Source: Mesorhizobium sp. (GTDB taxonomy: Bacteria; Pseudomonadota; Alphaproteobacteria; Rhizobiales; Rhizobiaceae). Taken from it: 33,238 nucleotides of DNA. Every line of letters begins with the position of its first letter. The first letter of the stretch is position 1. The position numbers were made by a program, and so were the translations under genes. Shown here one piece after another: positions 24,139 to 31,945 of the stretch. Below the pieces are notes generated by a model that was not told where the DNA came from, searched no databases, and saw nothing but the letters and a program-made list of their open reading frames with translations. Location of the stretch: NCBI GenBank assembly GCA_004020365.1, contig SAQR01000061.1, forward strand, positions 1-33,238, given 5' to 3'.

Positions 24139-25187
24139 GCAGGGTTGCGGAATTTCTGTTCCGCCGGCGCGGCGGCGCCGGCTGGCACTGGACCGACGTT
24201 TTCACCTGGTTCTGGCTGATCGGCGGGCTGCTTGTCATGTTCGGCCCGGCGCTCTGGCTGGTCAACTCCTCGTTCAAGACGCCTGCGGCGCTGGCGGAGT
24301 TCCCGCCGACTGTTTTGCCCTATGTCACCGCCGAAGCGATCGTGGAAGGGTATGAGGAGCCGCTGCAGCTCTTCGAAGTGCGCAATGACGACGGCAGCGT
24401 GCGCGTGCTCGCCGAAGTGCGCCGCCTCGGCACCGTCGCGCAGATGGTCGATCCCGCCAACCCGGGCGAGATCATACGCGTCAACATCCGGAACCGTACG
24501 CCCAAGCGCAGCATCGCCTTCGCGCTCGACAATTATGTCCAGCCGTTCCTCGCCTTTGACTTCTTCCTCTATCTGCGCAACTCGGTCTTCGTCACCGTGG
24601 TCGCGACCCTGATTACGCTGCTGACCAATTCGATGGCTGCGTTCGCACTGTCGAAGTACAATTTTCGGGGACGCTCGGCTGTGATGATGCTCATCGTCGC
24701 GACGCTGATGGTGCCGCTTTCCGTCATTCTGGTGCCGCTCTATTCGGTCATCTCGGCAATGGGACTGTTCAATTCGCTATGGGGCGTGATCCTGCCCACG
24801 GTGGCGACGCCCACGGGCGTCTTCATGCTGCGCCAGTACATGCTGACGATCCCCGACGAGCTGATCGATGCAGCGCGCATGGACAAGGCGTCGGAATGGC
24901 AGATCTACTGGCGCATCATTCTGCCGCTGACCGCCCCCGCGCTGGCGGTACTGGCGATCTTTTCCGTGGTCTGGCGCTGGAACGACTTCCTCTGGCCACT
25001 GATCGTCTTGTCGCGCAAGGAGGTCTATACGCTGCAGGTTGGTCTCAACACCTATGCCGGCCAACTCAATGTGCAATGGCATTACATCCTGGCCATGACC
25101 GTCGTCACCATGATCCCGGTCGTGCTGGTATTCATTTTCCTTCAGCGCTTCATCACCACCGGCATTGCCGGCTCCGGTCTGAAATAG
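24135..25187 (+). CDS. ABC sugar transporter permease, MalG type
   Basis: This 350-residue protein has the EAA-loop sequence 'IDAARMDKASEWQIYWRIIL' near residue 240 and the usual MalG helices. Between the first and second membrane segments (about residues 45-145) is a hydrophilic region near 100 residues long. It contains 'YEEPLQLFEVRNDDGSVRV' and is longer than the family norm. This would lie in the periplasm and may contact the binding protein. The start overlaps the MalF-type gene stop. Confidence 0.94.
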   Translation: MSRVAEFLFRRRGGAGWHWTDVFTWFWLIGGLLVMFGPALWLVNSSFKTPAALAEFPPTVLPYVTAEAIVEGYEEPLQLFEVRNDDGSVRVLAEVRRLGTVAQMVDPANPGEIIRVNIRNRTPKRSIAFALDNYVQPFLAFDFFLYLRNSVFVTVVATLITLLTNSMAAFALSKYNFRGRSAVMMLIVATLMVPLSVILVPLYSVISAMGLFNSLWGVILPTVATPTGVFMLRQYMLTIPDELIDAARMDKASEWQIYWRIILPLTAPALAVLAIFSVVWRWNDFLWPLIVLSRKEVYTLQVGLNTYAGQLNVQWHYILAMTVVTMIPVVLVFIFLQRFITTGIAGSGLK

Positions 25188-25195
25188 AGGCTACC

Positions 25196-26278
25196 ATGAG
25201 CCAGATCACACTCACCGGCGTATCGAGGGCTTTCGGCAAGGTCGGCGTGCTGCACGACATAAATCTCGACATCCTTGACGGCGAGCTGATCGTCTTCGTC
25301 GGCCCCTCCGGCTGCGGCAAGTCCACGCTGCTGCGGCTCATCGCCGGGCTTGACCGGCCGACAGGCGGCGCCATCGCGATCGACGGCAAGGACGTGACCA
25401 CCGTTCCGGCCGCCGACAGGGGATTGGCGATGGTGTTCCAATCCTACGCGCTGTACCCGCACATGAGCGTGCGCCAGAACCTGGCCTTCGGACTGGAGAA
25501 CGCCCGTATGGCGCGCGCCGAAATCGATGCCCGCATCGCCGAAGCCGCGCGGATGCTGGAAATCGCGCCGTATCTCGACCGGCGCCCCGGCCAGCTCTCC
25601 GGCGGCCAGCGCCAGCGCGTCGCGATCGGCCGCGCCATCGTGCGCAATCCAACCGCTTTCCTGCTTGACGAGCCGCTGTCCAATCTCGACGCCGAGCTGC
25701 GCATCTCGACACGCGCCGAATTGGCCGCGCTGCACGAGCGGCTGTCGGCGACGATGGTCTATGTCACGCACGACCAGATCGAGGCGATGACGCTTGCCGA
25801 CCGCATCGTCGTGCTGCGCGCCGGCCGCATCGAGCAGATTGGCACGCCGCTCGACCTCTACAATCATCCGGCCAATCTGTTCGTCGCCGGTTTCATCGGT
25901 GCACCGCGTATGAACTTCCTGCCGGTAAAGGTGGCACCCGGAGGCACTGGCCGGTCAAGCCTCACGCTGGACGGTTCAGCTGGATTCGAGATCGACGGGA
26001 ACGTCAGCGCGGCCAATGGCGAGGTGACGCTCGGGCTGCGGCCGCATCACATCAGCCTCGCCGATGCCGGCAAGGGAGACGTTGCAGCGCGCGTCGCACT
26101 GGTCGAAGCCCTCGGCTCCGAAACAATCATCCACACCAAGACAAGCGGCGGTCAGGCCATGCTAGCGGTTGTCGCCGGACAATGCCGGGTGGCTTCCGGC
26201 GACACGGTGGATCTGAAGTTCGATACCAGCCATCTGCATCTTTTCGATGACACCGGCCTGCGCATCGCTGTGAGTTAG
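25196..26278 (+). CDS. ABC sugar transporter ATP-binding protein (MalK/UgpC/MsmX type)
   Basis: The 360-residue ATPase has Walker A 'GPSGCGKST' near residue 37, Q-loop 'VFQSYALYPHM', signature 'LSGGQRQRVAIGRA', Walker B 'AFLLDEPLSNLD' and switch 'VYVTHDQIEAMT'. A C-terminal TOBE/OB regulatory domain runs from about residue 240. It energises the import channel. The start at 25196 lies eight bases after the MalG-type stop. Longer in-frame extensions upstream are inside the permease gene and were rejected. It is the last gene of the sugar-acid operon. Confidence 0.96.
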   Translation: MSQITLTGVSRAFGKVGVLHDINLDILDGELIVFVGPSGCGKSTLLRLIAGLDRPTGGAIAIDGKDVTTVPAADRGLAMVFQSYALYPHMSVRQNLAFGLENARMARAEIDARIAEAARMLEIAPYLDRRPGQLSGGQRQRVAIGRAIVRNPTAFLLDEPLSNLDAELRISTRAELAALHERLSATMVYVTHDQIEAMTLADRIVVLRAGRIEQIGTPLDLYNHPANLFVAGFIGAPRMNFLPVKVAPGGTGRSSLTLDGSAGFEIDGNVSAANGEVTLGLRPHHISLADAGKGDVAARVALVEALGSETIIHTKTSGGQAMLAVVAGQCRVASGDTVDLKFDTSHLHLFDDTGLRIAVS

Positions 26279-26338
26279 ATTGTCGCTGCGAGGCGTGAAT
26301 GTCGCCAGCGATGGGACAGCGGGCCATCCGCGATGGCT

Positions 26339-27217
26339 TCACCCCGCCTTCCCACTCTTTCGCCGGATCAGCTCGAAGATGCCTGAGATATCCTCGTCCC
26401 CGAAACCGGCGCCTGCCCGTTCGCGGAACAGTTCCAGCATGGGGTCGAGCAGATCGGTGGCGACGCCCTGCTCGCGGCTAGCGGTAAGGATGTTGTCCAG
26501 CGAGGCGGCCTGCATGCCGAGGTTCGACACCACATTCACGCCGTGCCTGCCGCTGTCGATCTTCTCCGCATATCCGGGCAGCTCGCCCATCATCGCGGTC
26601 ATCCATGGGCCAAGGAGCTTGAGGAACGCGCCAGCGGGAATACTTTCGGAATCGATGAGCGCGCTGGCGTGGAAGAAGCCCGCGAAAAGGCCATACATGC
26701 CGCTGAGAAGGGCGAGGTCGTGAAGTGAGGCCAGCCCGGGATCCGCACCGAGATAGTTCGCGGCGCCAAGCGCCTCGAGCGTTCGGGCGTGCGCATCGAA
26801 GGTCGGCTTCGACCCACTGTAGAGAATGAGCGCATGTTCCCCACCGATCATCGGGGGCGTCGCCATGATGCCGCCGTCGAGATAGGCAGCGCCCAGCCCG
26901 GCCACTCGCTCGGCGGCGGCGCGCGCCTGTGCCGGCGTGCCATTGGTGAGATTGACCAGCGCACGCCCGGAGAGCGCCGACGCCGCATCATCGATCACCG
27001 AATCCGACGCGGCATAGTCCAGCACGCACATGACGGTGACGTCGCTTGCGGCGATGGCGTCGGCGGCGGACTTCATCTCGCGGGCGCCTTTGGCGACCAG
27101 TGATGCGGCCTTGCCGGGCGTGCGGTTCCAGGCCGTGACCGTGTGGCCCTGTTGAAGAAAGCGGGCGGTCAGCGCCTGCCCCATGGCACCGAGGCCGAGG
27201 ATCGAGATATTGGCCAT
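26339..27217 (-). CDS. Imine-reductase-like NAD(P)-binding dehydrogenase (3-hydroxyisobutyrate dehydrogenase superfamily)
   Basis: This 292-residue protein has an N-terminal Rossmann fold ('ILGLGAMGQALTARFL', 'TVTAWNRTPGKA') with an Arg after the second strand that favours NADP. An all-helical C-terminal domain follows. In 3-hydroxyacid dehydrogenases a catalytic Lys sits in the interdomain helix. Here that position appears to be Asp167 ('SLHDLALLSGMYG'). This Asp, together with 'LTNGTPAQA' and 'YLDGGIMATPPMIG', matches imine reductases. The likely chemistry is NADPH-dependent reduction of a cyclic imine, with natural substrate unknown. It diverges from a LysR gene that probably controls it. 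Confidence 0.85.
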   Translation of the reverse strand: MANISILGLGAMGQALTARFLQQGHTVTAWNRTPGKAASLVAKGAREMKSAADAIAASDVTVMCVLDYAASDSVIDDAASALSGRALVNLTNGTPAQARAAAERVAGLGAAYLDGGIMATPPMIGGEHALILYSGSKPTFDAHARTLEALGAANYLGADPGLASLHDLALLSGMYGLFAGFFHASALIDSESIPAGAFLKLLGPWMTAMMGELPGYAEKIDSGRHGVNVVSNLGMQAASLDNILTASREQGVATDLLDPMLELFRERAGAGFGDEDISGIFELIRRKSGKAG

Positions 27218-27357
27218 GTACGTGCGTCCTTCTACATTCCGAGTTGCAGCCCCGCCCCTATGGCGGCGGCTACAAAGAAATGCGATATTGGACGCAGAAG
27301 CAGTAGTGGGCTATCTGTAGACCTATCGTCCACATCCAGGAACGATGAGAGCTCCAG
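27218..27357. promoter_or_regulatory. Divergent promoter region of the dehydrogenase gene and the LysR gene
   Basis: These 140 bases lie between divergent start codons, the standard arrangement for a LysR regulator and its target. GGACG near 27278 and CGTCC near 27328 form a widely spaced inverted pair, and TATCTGTAGACCTATC lies between. I could not decide on a T-N11-A LysR box with confidence. Confidence 0.4.
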
Positions 27358-28263
27358 ATGCTGAATCTCAACGACCTCCTCGTTTTCGTTCAGGTGGTGG
27401 ATCACGGCGGCTTCGCTGCGGCCGGGCGCGCCCTGGGCATTCCCAAGTCCACGCTCAGCAAGCGGCTCTCCGAGCTGGAAAAGGCAATTGGCGTGCGTCT
27501 GGTCCAGCGCACCTCGCGCAGCTTCGCCGTGACCGAGGTCGGCCGGGATTTTCATCGCCATGCCGCCGCCATGTTGATCGAAGCGGAGGCGGCGGAGCAT
27601 GTCATCAAGGGTCGTCTTGCAGAACCAAGCGGAACCGTGCGGATCACGGCATCGCTGCCGATCGCTCAATTCCGTTTGGCGCCGCTGCTTCCGCGCCTCG
27701 CTGCCAGGCATCCGAAGATCCGCATCATGCTCGACGTCTCCGACAGGTTCGTGGATATCGTGCAGGAGGGCTTCGACATCGCCATCCGCAACCACTTCGC
27801 CCCCTTGCCGGATACCGATCTCGTGCAACGTCGCATCGATTACGACCCCGCCTGGCTCGTCGCCTCGGCCGAATACATCAGGGAGAAGGGCATGCCTTCT
27901 CGACCCGAGGAAGCGAATGGGCTCGATGGGCTCATGGCATCGTTGTCGGACAGGGTCTGGATGCTTAACGATGGGGAAGGCGCCGTTGCCGAGGTCGAGC
28001 CATCGCCGCGCTATTTCGCCAACGAAACCGTCTCCCTGCGGGAAGCCGCCAGGGCGGGGCTCGGGGTGGCTTGCCTGGCGAGTAGCTTCTGTGCGCCACT
28101 GATTGAATCCGGCGCGCTTGTCCGCATCTTGCCGGACTGGACGGCGCGTGGCGTGGCGACCACTCTGCTGATGCCGCATCGTCGCGGGCAACTTCCCTCC
28201 GTTCGGGTCGTTGCCGACCATCTGATCGCTGAACTCTCGCAACGGCCACCCGTGCTGACCTGA
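27358..28263 (+). CDS. LysR family transcriptional regulator
   Basis: The 301-residue protein has the LysR helix-turn-helix at about residues 1-60 ('LVFVQVVDHGGFAAAGRALGI', 'STLSKRLSELEKAIGVRLVQR'). The effector-binding domain begins near residue 90 with 'GTVRITASLPIAQFRLAPLLP'. The CrgA-like subgroup with 'RFVDIVQEGFDIAIRN' is recognisable. It is divergent from the imine-reductase-like gene, its likely target. The inducer is unknown. Confidence 0.93.
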   Translation: MLNLNDLLVFVQVVDHGGFAAAGRALGIPKSTLSKRLSELEKAIGVRLVQRTSRSFAVTEVGRDFHRHAAAMLIEAEAAEHVIKGRLAEPSGTVRITASLPIAQFRLAPLLPRLAARHPKIRIMLDVSDRFVDIVQEGFDIAIRNHFAPLPDTDLVQRRIDYDPAWLVASAEYIREKGMPSRPEEANGLDGLMASLSDRVWMLNDGEGAVAEVEPSPRYFANETVSLREAARAGLGVACLASSFCAPLIESGALVRILPDWTARGVATTLLMPHRRGQLPSVRVVADHLIAELSQRPPVLT

Positions 28264-28410
28264 TCAATGCACGTTGATCTCCTCAGGCACGGTGGAATCC
28301 TGGGCCAATATCGGTCGATTGGTCGCGATGTCACGGCAGCGCGCGGCGCCACCCGCACCGATCCCGATGCGCGGTACCGAGCGGCCATCCCAGGCCTCCA
28401 TCATCTGCAT
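28264..28410 (-). CDS. Possible small protein downstream of the DUF1127 gene
   Basis: This open frame of 48 codons lies directly after the DUF1127 stop and in the same frame, and ends one base from the LysR stop on the other strand. The peptide contains 'PRIGIGAGGAARCRDIATN' and ends 'VPEEINVH'. Its composition is less Arg/Ser-biased than chance frames nearby, and GAGAGAGACGGGG precedes the ATG. I do not recognise it. It could be chance, a real small protein, or a piece of a longer DUF1127-region protein separated by a stop. Confidence 0.25.
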   Translation of the reverse strand: MQMMEAWDGRSVPRIGIGAGGAARCRDIATNRPILAQDSTVPEEINVH

Positions 28411-28422
28411 GCCCCGTCTCTC

Positions 28423-28578
28423 TCAACGACGCAGGCTGGCGTGGCGGGCATGCTCGCGGATCTCTTGGCGAGAAATGCCAGCATCCGCCAGTGTGCTGTC
28501 TGGGGCCTGCCTCAAGCTCGCAAGCGTCTGGCGATAGGCAAGCCAGCGGGCGAAACGGTGTCGAAGTTTATCGAACAT
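28423..28578 (-). CDS. DUF1127 domain small protein
   Basis: This 51-residue basic protein has the DUF1127 pattern: 'RWLAYRQTLASLRQ', a short linker, then 'TLADAGISRQEIREHAR'. AGGAGA lies about six bases before the ATG at 28578; longer upstream starts add an Arg-rich tail and lack such a site. Small DUF1127 proteins are abundant in Rhizobiales. Some affect RNA turnover and phosphate or stress adaptation, but a function cannot be assigned here. It is divergent from a LysR gene. Confidence 0.85.
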   Translation of the reverse strand: MFDKLRHRFARWLAYRQTLASLRQAPDSTLADAGISRQEIREHARHASLRR

Positions 28579-28811
28579 GATTGTCTCCTTTGGCGCACAG
28601 AAAGCCTGCGCGCTTGGGTTGGTCGAAAGCGCAAAGCGTCTGCGCGAAGCGCTGCGCGATCGCAAGGATTGCGCTGGCTTCTTGGCCAGCCGAGGCGCTT
28701 GTCACTGCCGCTCCAGGTAGGATTGTCCAACGCCTCCAATGCTGGATACTTGCGCGTGACGCCCGCTTCGCGCTACAGCCACGGTCGCAAGGAGCTTTTC
28801 ATTTCTGCAAA

Positions 28812-29681
28812 ATGGATATCGACTGGGACGATCTGAGGCTGTTTCTCGACGTTGCGCGGCTGGGTGGCTTGAGCGCAGCGACGGGAACCACGCGCCTCAG
28901 CGCAGCCACCCTTGGACGACGCGTCACCGTGCTCGAAAAGCAGATCGGCGAACCGCTGTTCGTGCGTCAGCAGACAGGCTACCGGCTGACCACTGTCGGT
29001 GAAGAACTGCTGCGCCGCGCCGAAGCCGTCGAGGCGGCAATGCAGTCGCTGACCCGCTGGCGCGAGGGGAACCTGCCCGACCGCATTGTCCGCGTCTCGG
29101 CCGGGCCATGGACCTCGGCCTTCGTTTCCGCCCATATCGGCGAGATCTGGACGGTCGATGACGGCATCAGGGTGGAACTCGTCACCACCACCGACCGCGT
29201 CGACATCGGCCGCCGTGCCGCCGACATCGGCATCCGTAGCGAGCGCCCGACCGAGCAGTGGCTGGCCGGCCGTCAGAGCGGCAAGGTCGCCTACGCCATT
29301 TATTCCGGACGCCGCCTGATCAACGGCATCGCTGCCGGCTTGTTCGTCGGCGTCACCGGCGAAGCGGCAAACCTTGCCTCGGCGCGCTGGCTGCAAGCCC
29401 ATCACGGCGACCGCATCGCCGTGCGCGGCAACAACACCCATTCGGTGCGCGAACTGGTGGCCGCCGGCGCCGGCCTTTCGATCTTCCCGTGCTTCGTCGG
29501 CGACAGCGATCCGCGGCTGGTCCGCGTCGCTCAGCCTATCCCCGAACTCGAAACCGACCAATGGATCGTCACCCATCACGAGGAACGTCACTCGCCACCG
29601 GTACGAAAAGTCGCCGACCGGATTGCCGCCTTGATGCGGGCGCACCAGCCGCTGTTTCACGGCGAGACGCCGATCCGGTAA
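28812..29681 (+). CDS. LysR family transcriptional regulator
   Basis: This 289-residue LysR protein begins 'MDIDWDDLRLFLDVARLGGLS' (first 21 residues span the first helix), then 'LGRRVTVLEKQIGEPLFVRQ' as the recognition region, and the effector domain from about residue 90. The ATG at 28812 is chosen because the domain starts immediately; the frame is open for 77 codons upstream, but that stretch has no domain. A weak AAGGAGC lies farther upstream than usual. It diverges from the DUF1127 mini-gene, an arrangement often seen in this order, and may control it. Confidence 0.92.
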   Translation: MDIDWDDLRLFLDVARLGGLSAATGTTRLSAATLGRRVTVLEKQIGEPLFVRQQTGYRLTTVGEELLRRAEAVEAAMQSLTRWREGNLPDRIVRVSAGPWTSAFVSAHIGEIWTVDDGIRVELVTTTDRVDIGRRAADIGIRSERPTEQWLAGRQSGKVAYAIYSGRRLINGIAAGLFVGVTGEAANLASARWLQAHHGDRIAVRGNNTHSVRELVAAGAGLSIFPCFVGDSDPRLVRVAQPIPELETDQWIVTHHEERHSPPVRKVADRIAALMRAHQPLFHGETPIR

Positions 29682-29684
29682 GCC

Positions 29685-29852
29685 TCAGGTGTCGATCGGC
29701 CGCCAGCTGAACGGCATGCTGGCACTCGTGCCGGACTCCTGCGCCGTCAGGCCTAGGCCGTAATACTTCAACAGGGACTCGAACTCGCCATGCCGCTGCG
29801 TCCAGCCGCTATTCGCGGCCGGCCATCGAGCCCAGCGGACGCTTTGTTCCAT
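29685..29852 (-). pseudogene. Possible gene remnant (55 codons)
   Basis: The frame on the minus strand encodes a peptide whose C-terminal part, 'WTQRHGEFESLLKYYGLGL', ending 'MPFSWRPIDT', reads like the tail of a real protein. The N-terminal part is Trp/Arg-rich and unconvincing. It begins at an ATG with a weak ribosome site and abuts the LysR stop. It could be a truncated gene, a small gene or chance. I do not recognise the family. Confidence 0.25.
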
Positions 29853-29939
29853 TGCTGACCACCGTCAAAAAGAGCGCTGTTAACCAAATTTTCTAACCCG
29901 CCAATGCTTACTCCCGCGACTGAAGGGGTGAGGTGATCG

Positions 29940-30191
29940 ATGTGCGATTCAAACATAAGCGCATTTCCGCTGCATCGGCGGCGGAAATTGGTCGAAGGGA
30001 TCGCCCTGATCCTGGAGTCCAAGAACGGGGAGGACGCGAACGCCTTCTGGCGCAACACCGCCAAGGCAATTCTCGCTCAATTATCCGAATCAGGAATTGC
30101 ACCCGGGCTGGCCGAACAGGAAGTCGGAACGCTTCTTCATGCTGTCTTGGATGATATAGCCACCCGCAGTGCCGCGAAACTAGCACAATAG
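29940..30191 (+). CDS. Hypothetical small protein, rhizobial type
   Basis: This 83-residue protein is mostly helical, with 'FPLHRRRKLVEGIALILESK' across residues 9-28, 'AFWRNTAKAILAQLSESGI' and a leucine-rich C-terminal helix. The composition and helical periodicity look like a real protein, and GAGGTGAT lies just before the ATG. It is reminiscent of short conserved proteins found in many rhizobia, but I cannot assign a function. It stands alone. Confidence 0.7.
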   Translation: MCDSNISAFPLHRRRKLVEGIALILESKNGEDANAFWRNTAKAILAQLSESGIAPGLAEQEVGTLLHAVLDDIATRSAAKLAQ

Positions 30192-30333
30192 CATCGGCTG
30201 GCTCACGACGATGGATTGCCGCGTGGCACCACTGCATCCGTCAAATGCAAGGTTTTTCAATGCGGATGAAAAGTTAGCCGCGTTCGTCGAAATCATGCCT
30301 CACCGTTGCAGACACCAACCAGTCGGGTCATGA

Positions 30334-30351
30334 AGGGCTCGGATGAGCCCT
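30334..30351. terminator. Possible bidirectional hairpin between convergent genes
   Basis: AGGGCTC and GAGCCCT form a perfect 7-base-pair stem with a GGAT loop. It lies between the small plus-strand gene ending at 30191 and the minus-strand RTX gene ending at 30440, where a transcription stop is expected. There is no T-run on either side, so intrinsic termination would be weak. Confidence 0.35.
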
Positions 30352-30439
30352 GACGCCCCTTACTGCGCAATCGGGGAGGAAATCCTGCGCATGGGCGCGA
30401 TCACGCCCGGTCTATGTAGCTGCGCCCCACCATGCGCGC

Positions 30440-31945
30440 CTATAACACGAAGAAGTCGTCCACTGTGAGGAATGTGCTCGGGTCCAGGGCGGCAAACTTG
30501 ACAGTCGCCGCTCCTCCTGCCCCGTCCACATCGAACAGCAGATCGCCGGTCTCCTTGTCGTAAATGATGTGGTCGTTGTCATCGATGGCGTGCTTGCCGA
30601 CGACGAAAACCGCAGCGGAAAGCGAGCCGGCCGACAGCCCGACGAATGCGGAGCTGTCCAGCCAGAACACATCGTCGAGCGCATTGAAGTCTTCTATCCT
30701 GTCGTAGTTCGCCGGCCCAAGTGCGTCGAACACGAAGACATCCCTGCCCCCCTCGCCGGCCAGCCGGTCGCGGCCAGCGCCGCCATTGAGGATGTCGTCG
30801 CCAGCACCACCTCGCATGTCGTCGGAGCCGGCGCCGCCGTCGAGGACGTCGTCGCCAGTGTCACCGCGGACGCCGTCTGCGCCCTCACCACCGCTGATCT
30901 CATCATCGCCAGCGCCGCCCTTCAGCCAATCGGTGCCCGCGCCTCCAATGATGTCGTCCGCGCCCGCGCCGCCGAACAGCTGGTCATGGCCGGCACCGCC
31001 GTCGAGCGTATCGTTGAACGGGGTGCCGCTGATGCGGTCGCCCCCGCCCAGCGCGGCGACGAGCACGGCATGATCATGGCTTGCGTAGCTCGCGATGTTT
31101 TTGGCGTCGGTCAGGGTAATGGATTCGGCTGGCGGAGTGACTGTGATCGTAATCGTCGCCACATTGCTGTTGCCCTGGCCGTCCGTAGCGTAAACCGTAA
31201 AGCTGTCGGTGCCGATGAAGCCGGCCTCCGGTGTGTAGTCGAACAGGTTTCCGCTCAGAAAATCCGCATGATAATGCAGGGTAGTGCCATAATGACCCTG
31301 GTGAAACGGGTAGTAGTTACCGTCGAAACTCGTCTCCTGCTCTAGGGTGCCGCTGTCCGGCCCGTCCAAGACGATAAAGTTCAAGAGATCGTAGTCGGAA
31401 TCTGTCGCGCTGAACTTGACGTCGTCGAGAGATTGCGCCTGCGAAATCGACAAGTCCAGGTCGGCAACGGTGGGCGCGTGATTAACGAAGGTGTCGGACT
31501 GAAGCACGCCCCCTTTCAAGATGATCTGGTGCTGACCGTATTGGGTGTTTTCGCCGCCGAAATATTCGTTCGCCCCGATCCATGTCACCGTGAGGTCGTC
31601 GGGGCTGTCGGCGCTGATCGAGACGATTCGGACCGACTGGAAGGCCGCCTGGTCGGACACGGTGCGGAGAAAATTGCCTTCGTTGTCGAAGACCTGCGTT
31701 TCCACTGTCGTCCAGGTTTCGGTCCTGCCCTCGTGAGTGAAGCTGGTGATGGTGAAAAAGCCATCGAAGACATCGACCGAAGCTAGTTCGATCCCACCGA
31801 AAGGGAAATCCGGCTTTGCGCCTATCGGTCCGATTACGTCGCCGTCTGTTTCCGCAATGCTGAAAAGGACCGAGTCAGGGGTCGGATTGGGATTCTCGGA
31901 TTCGTTCCATACGATGAGTTCACTGCCATTGCTTAGGGTCGGCAT
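30440..31945 (-). CDS. RTX/hemolysin-type calcium-binding repeat protein, probable type I secretion substrate
   Basis: This 501-residue acidic protein has an N-terminal beta-rich region (to about 145) with WxxGxNEY-like elements. A cadherin/Ig-like domain ('FDYTPEAGFIGTDSFTVYATDG') lies near residues 235-260. About ten glycine-aspartate nonapeptide repeats of the GGAGxDxLx type occupy residues about 305-400. The end has the usual C-terminal hydrophobic and acidic features ('FDVDGAGGAATVKF', terminal 'DDFFVL') of a type I secretion signal. There is no N-terminal signal peptide, as expected. The protein should be exported and fold on binding Ca2+ outside the cell. The repeats carry no enzyme domain that I can see. 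No ABC/MFP secretion genes are nearby. Confidence 0.9.
   Translation of the reverse strand: MPTLSNGSELIVWNESENPNPTPDSVLFSIAETDGDVIGPIGAKPDFPFGGIELASVDVFDGFFTITSFTHEGRTETWTTVETQVFDNEGNFLRTVSDQAAFQSVRIVSISADSPDDLTVTWIGANEYFGGENTQYGQHQIILKGGVLQSDTFVNHAPTVADLDLSISQAQSLDDVKFSATDSDYDLLNFIVLDGPDSGTLEQETSFDGNYYPFHQGHYGTTLHYHADFLSGNLFDYTPEAGFIGTDSFTVYATDGQGNSNVATITITVTPPAESITLTDAKNIASYASHDHAVLVAALGGGDRISGTPFNDTLDGGAGHDQLFGGAGADDIIGGAGTDWLKGGAGDDEISGGEGADGVRGDTGDDVLDGGAGSDDMRGGAGDDILNGGAGRDRLAGEGGRDVFVFDALGPANYDRIEDFNALDDVFWLDSSAFVGLSAGSLSAAVFVVGKHAIDDNDHIIYDKETGDLLFDVDGAGGAATVKFAALDPSTFLTVDDFFVL

Noticed and set aside
26323-26337. GCCAT-CCGCG-ATGGC hairpin after the ABC ATPase gene as a terminator
   Set aside because: The 5-base-pair stem is short, lacks a T-run and nearly touches the next stop codon; evidence is too weak.
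28726-28746. TCCA and TGGA inverted pair in the DUF1127/LysR gap as a LysR box
   Set aside because: Four-base arms with a 13-base spacer are expected by chance in GC-rich DNA, and the T-N11-A rule is not clearly met.
29770-29790. GGCGAGTTCGAGTCCCTG on the minus strand, resembling a tRNA T-arm
   Set aside because: The stem bases do not pair, and no acceptor, anticodon arm or CCA end can be placed around it.
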